A program made the translations under genes and the position numbers. Below are positions 22,779-23,725 of a DNA stretch of 23,725 nt, piece by piece. This DNA comes from an uncultured Eubacteriales bacterium (GTDB taxonomy: Bacteria; Bacillota; Clostridia; Oscillospirales; Butyricicoccaceae). Under the pieces are notes generated by a model. The model saw nothing but the letters and a program-made list of their open reading frames with translations, was not told the DNA's origin and searched no databases. Numbering within the stretch: the first letter of the stretch is position 1; each line of letters begins with the position of its first letter. Where the stretch lies: contig CATJIY010000168.1 of the NCBI GenBank assembly GCA_949740695.1, positions 1 through 23,725 of the forward strand. The letters run 5' to 3'.

Positions 22779-23725
22779 ATGACCGACCGTTCCAAGATTC
22801 GTAATTTTTCAATTATCGCTCATATTGATCATGGAAAATCCACCCTGGCCGACCGGCTGCTGGAGCTGACCGAAACCGTATCCCAGCGGGAGATTCATTC
22901 TCAGATGTTGGACAATATGGAGCTGGAACAAGAGCGGGGTATCACCATCAAGGCCCGGGCGGTGACTATGTATTACAAGGCCCAGGACGGGGAGACCTAT
23001 GAGATGAATCTGATTGACACCCCCGGCCATGTGGATTTTAACTATGAGGTTTCCCGGTCGTTGGCCGCCTGCGAAGGGGCGGTTCTGGTGGTGGACGCCA
23101 CCCAGGGGGTGGAGGCGCAAACTTTGGCCAACACCTATCTGGCGCTGGATGCCAATCTGGAGATCTTGCCGGTGTTTAACAAGATCGATCTGCCTGCCGC
23201 CGATCCGCAAAAAGCCAAGCAGGAGGTAGAGGACATCATTGGACTGCCTGCCGGAGACGCTCCGGAAATCTCAGCCAAGCAGGGGATCAATATCCCCGCT
23301 GTGTTGGAAGATATTGTCGCCAATGTGCCCGCGCCGGCAGGGGACCCGGCTGCGCCCTTGCAGGCTTTGATCTTTGACAGCCAGTATGACCCCTACGTGG
23401 GGGTGATCGTTTACTTCCGCATCAAAGAGGGGACCATCCGCCCGGGCATGCAGGTGAAGATGATGGCCACCGGCGCGGTCTATCAGGTGTTGGAGTGCGG
23501 CTATCTGGAGCCTTTCGGCATGCGGAAGGCCCAGGCGTTAACGGCGGGAGAAGTGGGCTATTTCACCGCCTCTATCAAGACGGTGAAGGATACCCAAGTG
23601 GGGGACACCATCACCGAAGCCGCCCGGCCTGCCGCTCAAGCCCTGCCGGGCTACCGGCCCGCCCAGCCCATGGTGTACTGCGGCGTCTATACCGAGGACG
23701 GCTCCAAATACCCCGACCTGCGGGA
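22779..23725 (+). CDS. lepA: Elongation factor 4 (LepA), N-terminal part
   Basis: The gene runs off the right edge; about 315 of roughly 600 residues are present and the frame stays open. LepA is a translational GTPase that binds ribosomes and has been linked to back-translocation and 30S assembly. The G domain shows G1 AHIDHGKST (14-22), the switch I GITIKARAV, G3 DTPGHVDF and G4 NKID. The LepA-typical EQERGITIK and VEAQTLANTYLA are present, and domain II follows (VGVIVYFRIKEGTIRPGM). The ATG has an AAAAGGAG site nine bases upstream. HemW often follows lepA in Bacillota but cannot be seen here. Confidence 0.97.
   Translation, partial: MTDRSKIRNFSIIAHIDHGKSTLADRLLELTETVSQREIHSQMLDNMELEQERGITIKARAVTMYYKAQDGETYEMNLIDTPGHVDFNYEVSRSLAACEGAVLVVDATQGVEAQTLANTYLALDANLEILPVFNKIDLPAADPQKAKQEVEDIIGLPAGDAPEISAKQGINIPAVLEDIVANVPAPAGDPAAPLQALIFDSQYDPYVGVIVYFRIKEGTIRPGMQVKMMATGAVYQVLECGYLEPFGMRKAQALTAGEVGYFTASIKTVKDTQVGDTITEAARPAAQALPGYRPAQPMVYCGVYTEDGSKYPDLR

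Noticed and set aside
1..23725. CRISPR arrays, IS elements, att sites, tRNA or rRNA genes
   Set aside because: No spaced direct repeats, transposase genes, tRNA cloverleaf arms or rRNA-like stretches were seen on reading through the window.

Overview
The window is ordinary housekeeping chromosome from what looks like a spore-forming, moderately GC-rich Clostridia member, probably Oscillospirales/Ruminococcaceae. That placement is inferred from three things. The gene order yicC-remA-gmk-rpoZ-priA-def-fmt-(YugP)-rsmB-rlmN-prpC-prkC-rsgA is typical of Bacillota. RemA and a SPOCS/LysM spore-coat protein are present. Ribosome binding sites are strong (AAGGAGG type), with some TTG and GTG starts. 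No phage, IS, CRISPR, tRNA, rRNA or defence genes are visible.

Positions 1-13704 are a tightly packed + strand run, likely one long transcription unit or a few overlapping ones. It opens with the C-terminal end of an FAD-dependent oxidoreductase and an RseC-like membrane protein. It continues with YicC (RNase), RemA (DNA-binding regulator), guanylate kinase, RNA polymerase omega and the PriA helicase. Next come the N-terminal formyl-Met enzymes Def and Fmt, a YugP-type membrane zinc peptidase, the rRNA/tRNA methylases RsmB and RlmN, a PP2C phosphatase with its PASTA Ser/Thr kinase, and the ribosome-assembly GTPase RsgA. Many junctions overlap by 1-8 bases, implying translational coupling.

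Positions 13705-14086 are a 382-base, AT-richer gap without a convincing gene but with a chain of mutually exclusive hairpins. It leads into a SipL-like SPOCS/LysM protein that ends at a hairpin. A clear sigma-A type promoter then drives a HAD-IIA phosphatase and a P1-family (DmpA-like) self-cleaving aminopeptidase. These converge on a minus-strand class A penicillin-binding protein, with back-to-back terminators between them.

Positions 20564-21527 hold two small exported or membrane-anchored proteins, one BofC C-terminal-like and one DUF4830. After a pair of look-alike terminators come a sugar-nucleotide-type nucleotidyltransferase and the start of lepA (EF4), each behind its own extended -10 promoter.

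I see no clearly new multi-gene system. The best leads are the structured gap at 13705-14086, the unannotated C-terminal domain of PrkC, an altered loop in RlmN, the cysteine-rich and acidic proline-rich tail of the PBP, and the small BofC-like/DUF4830 pair.
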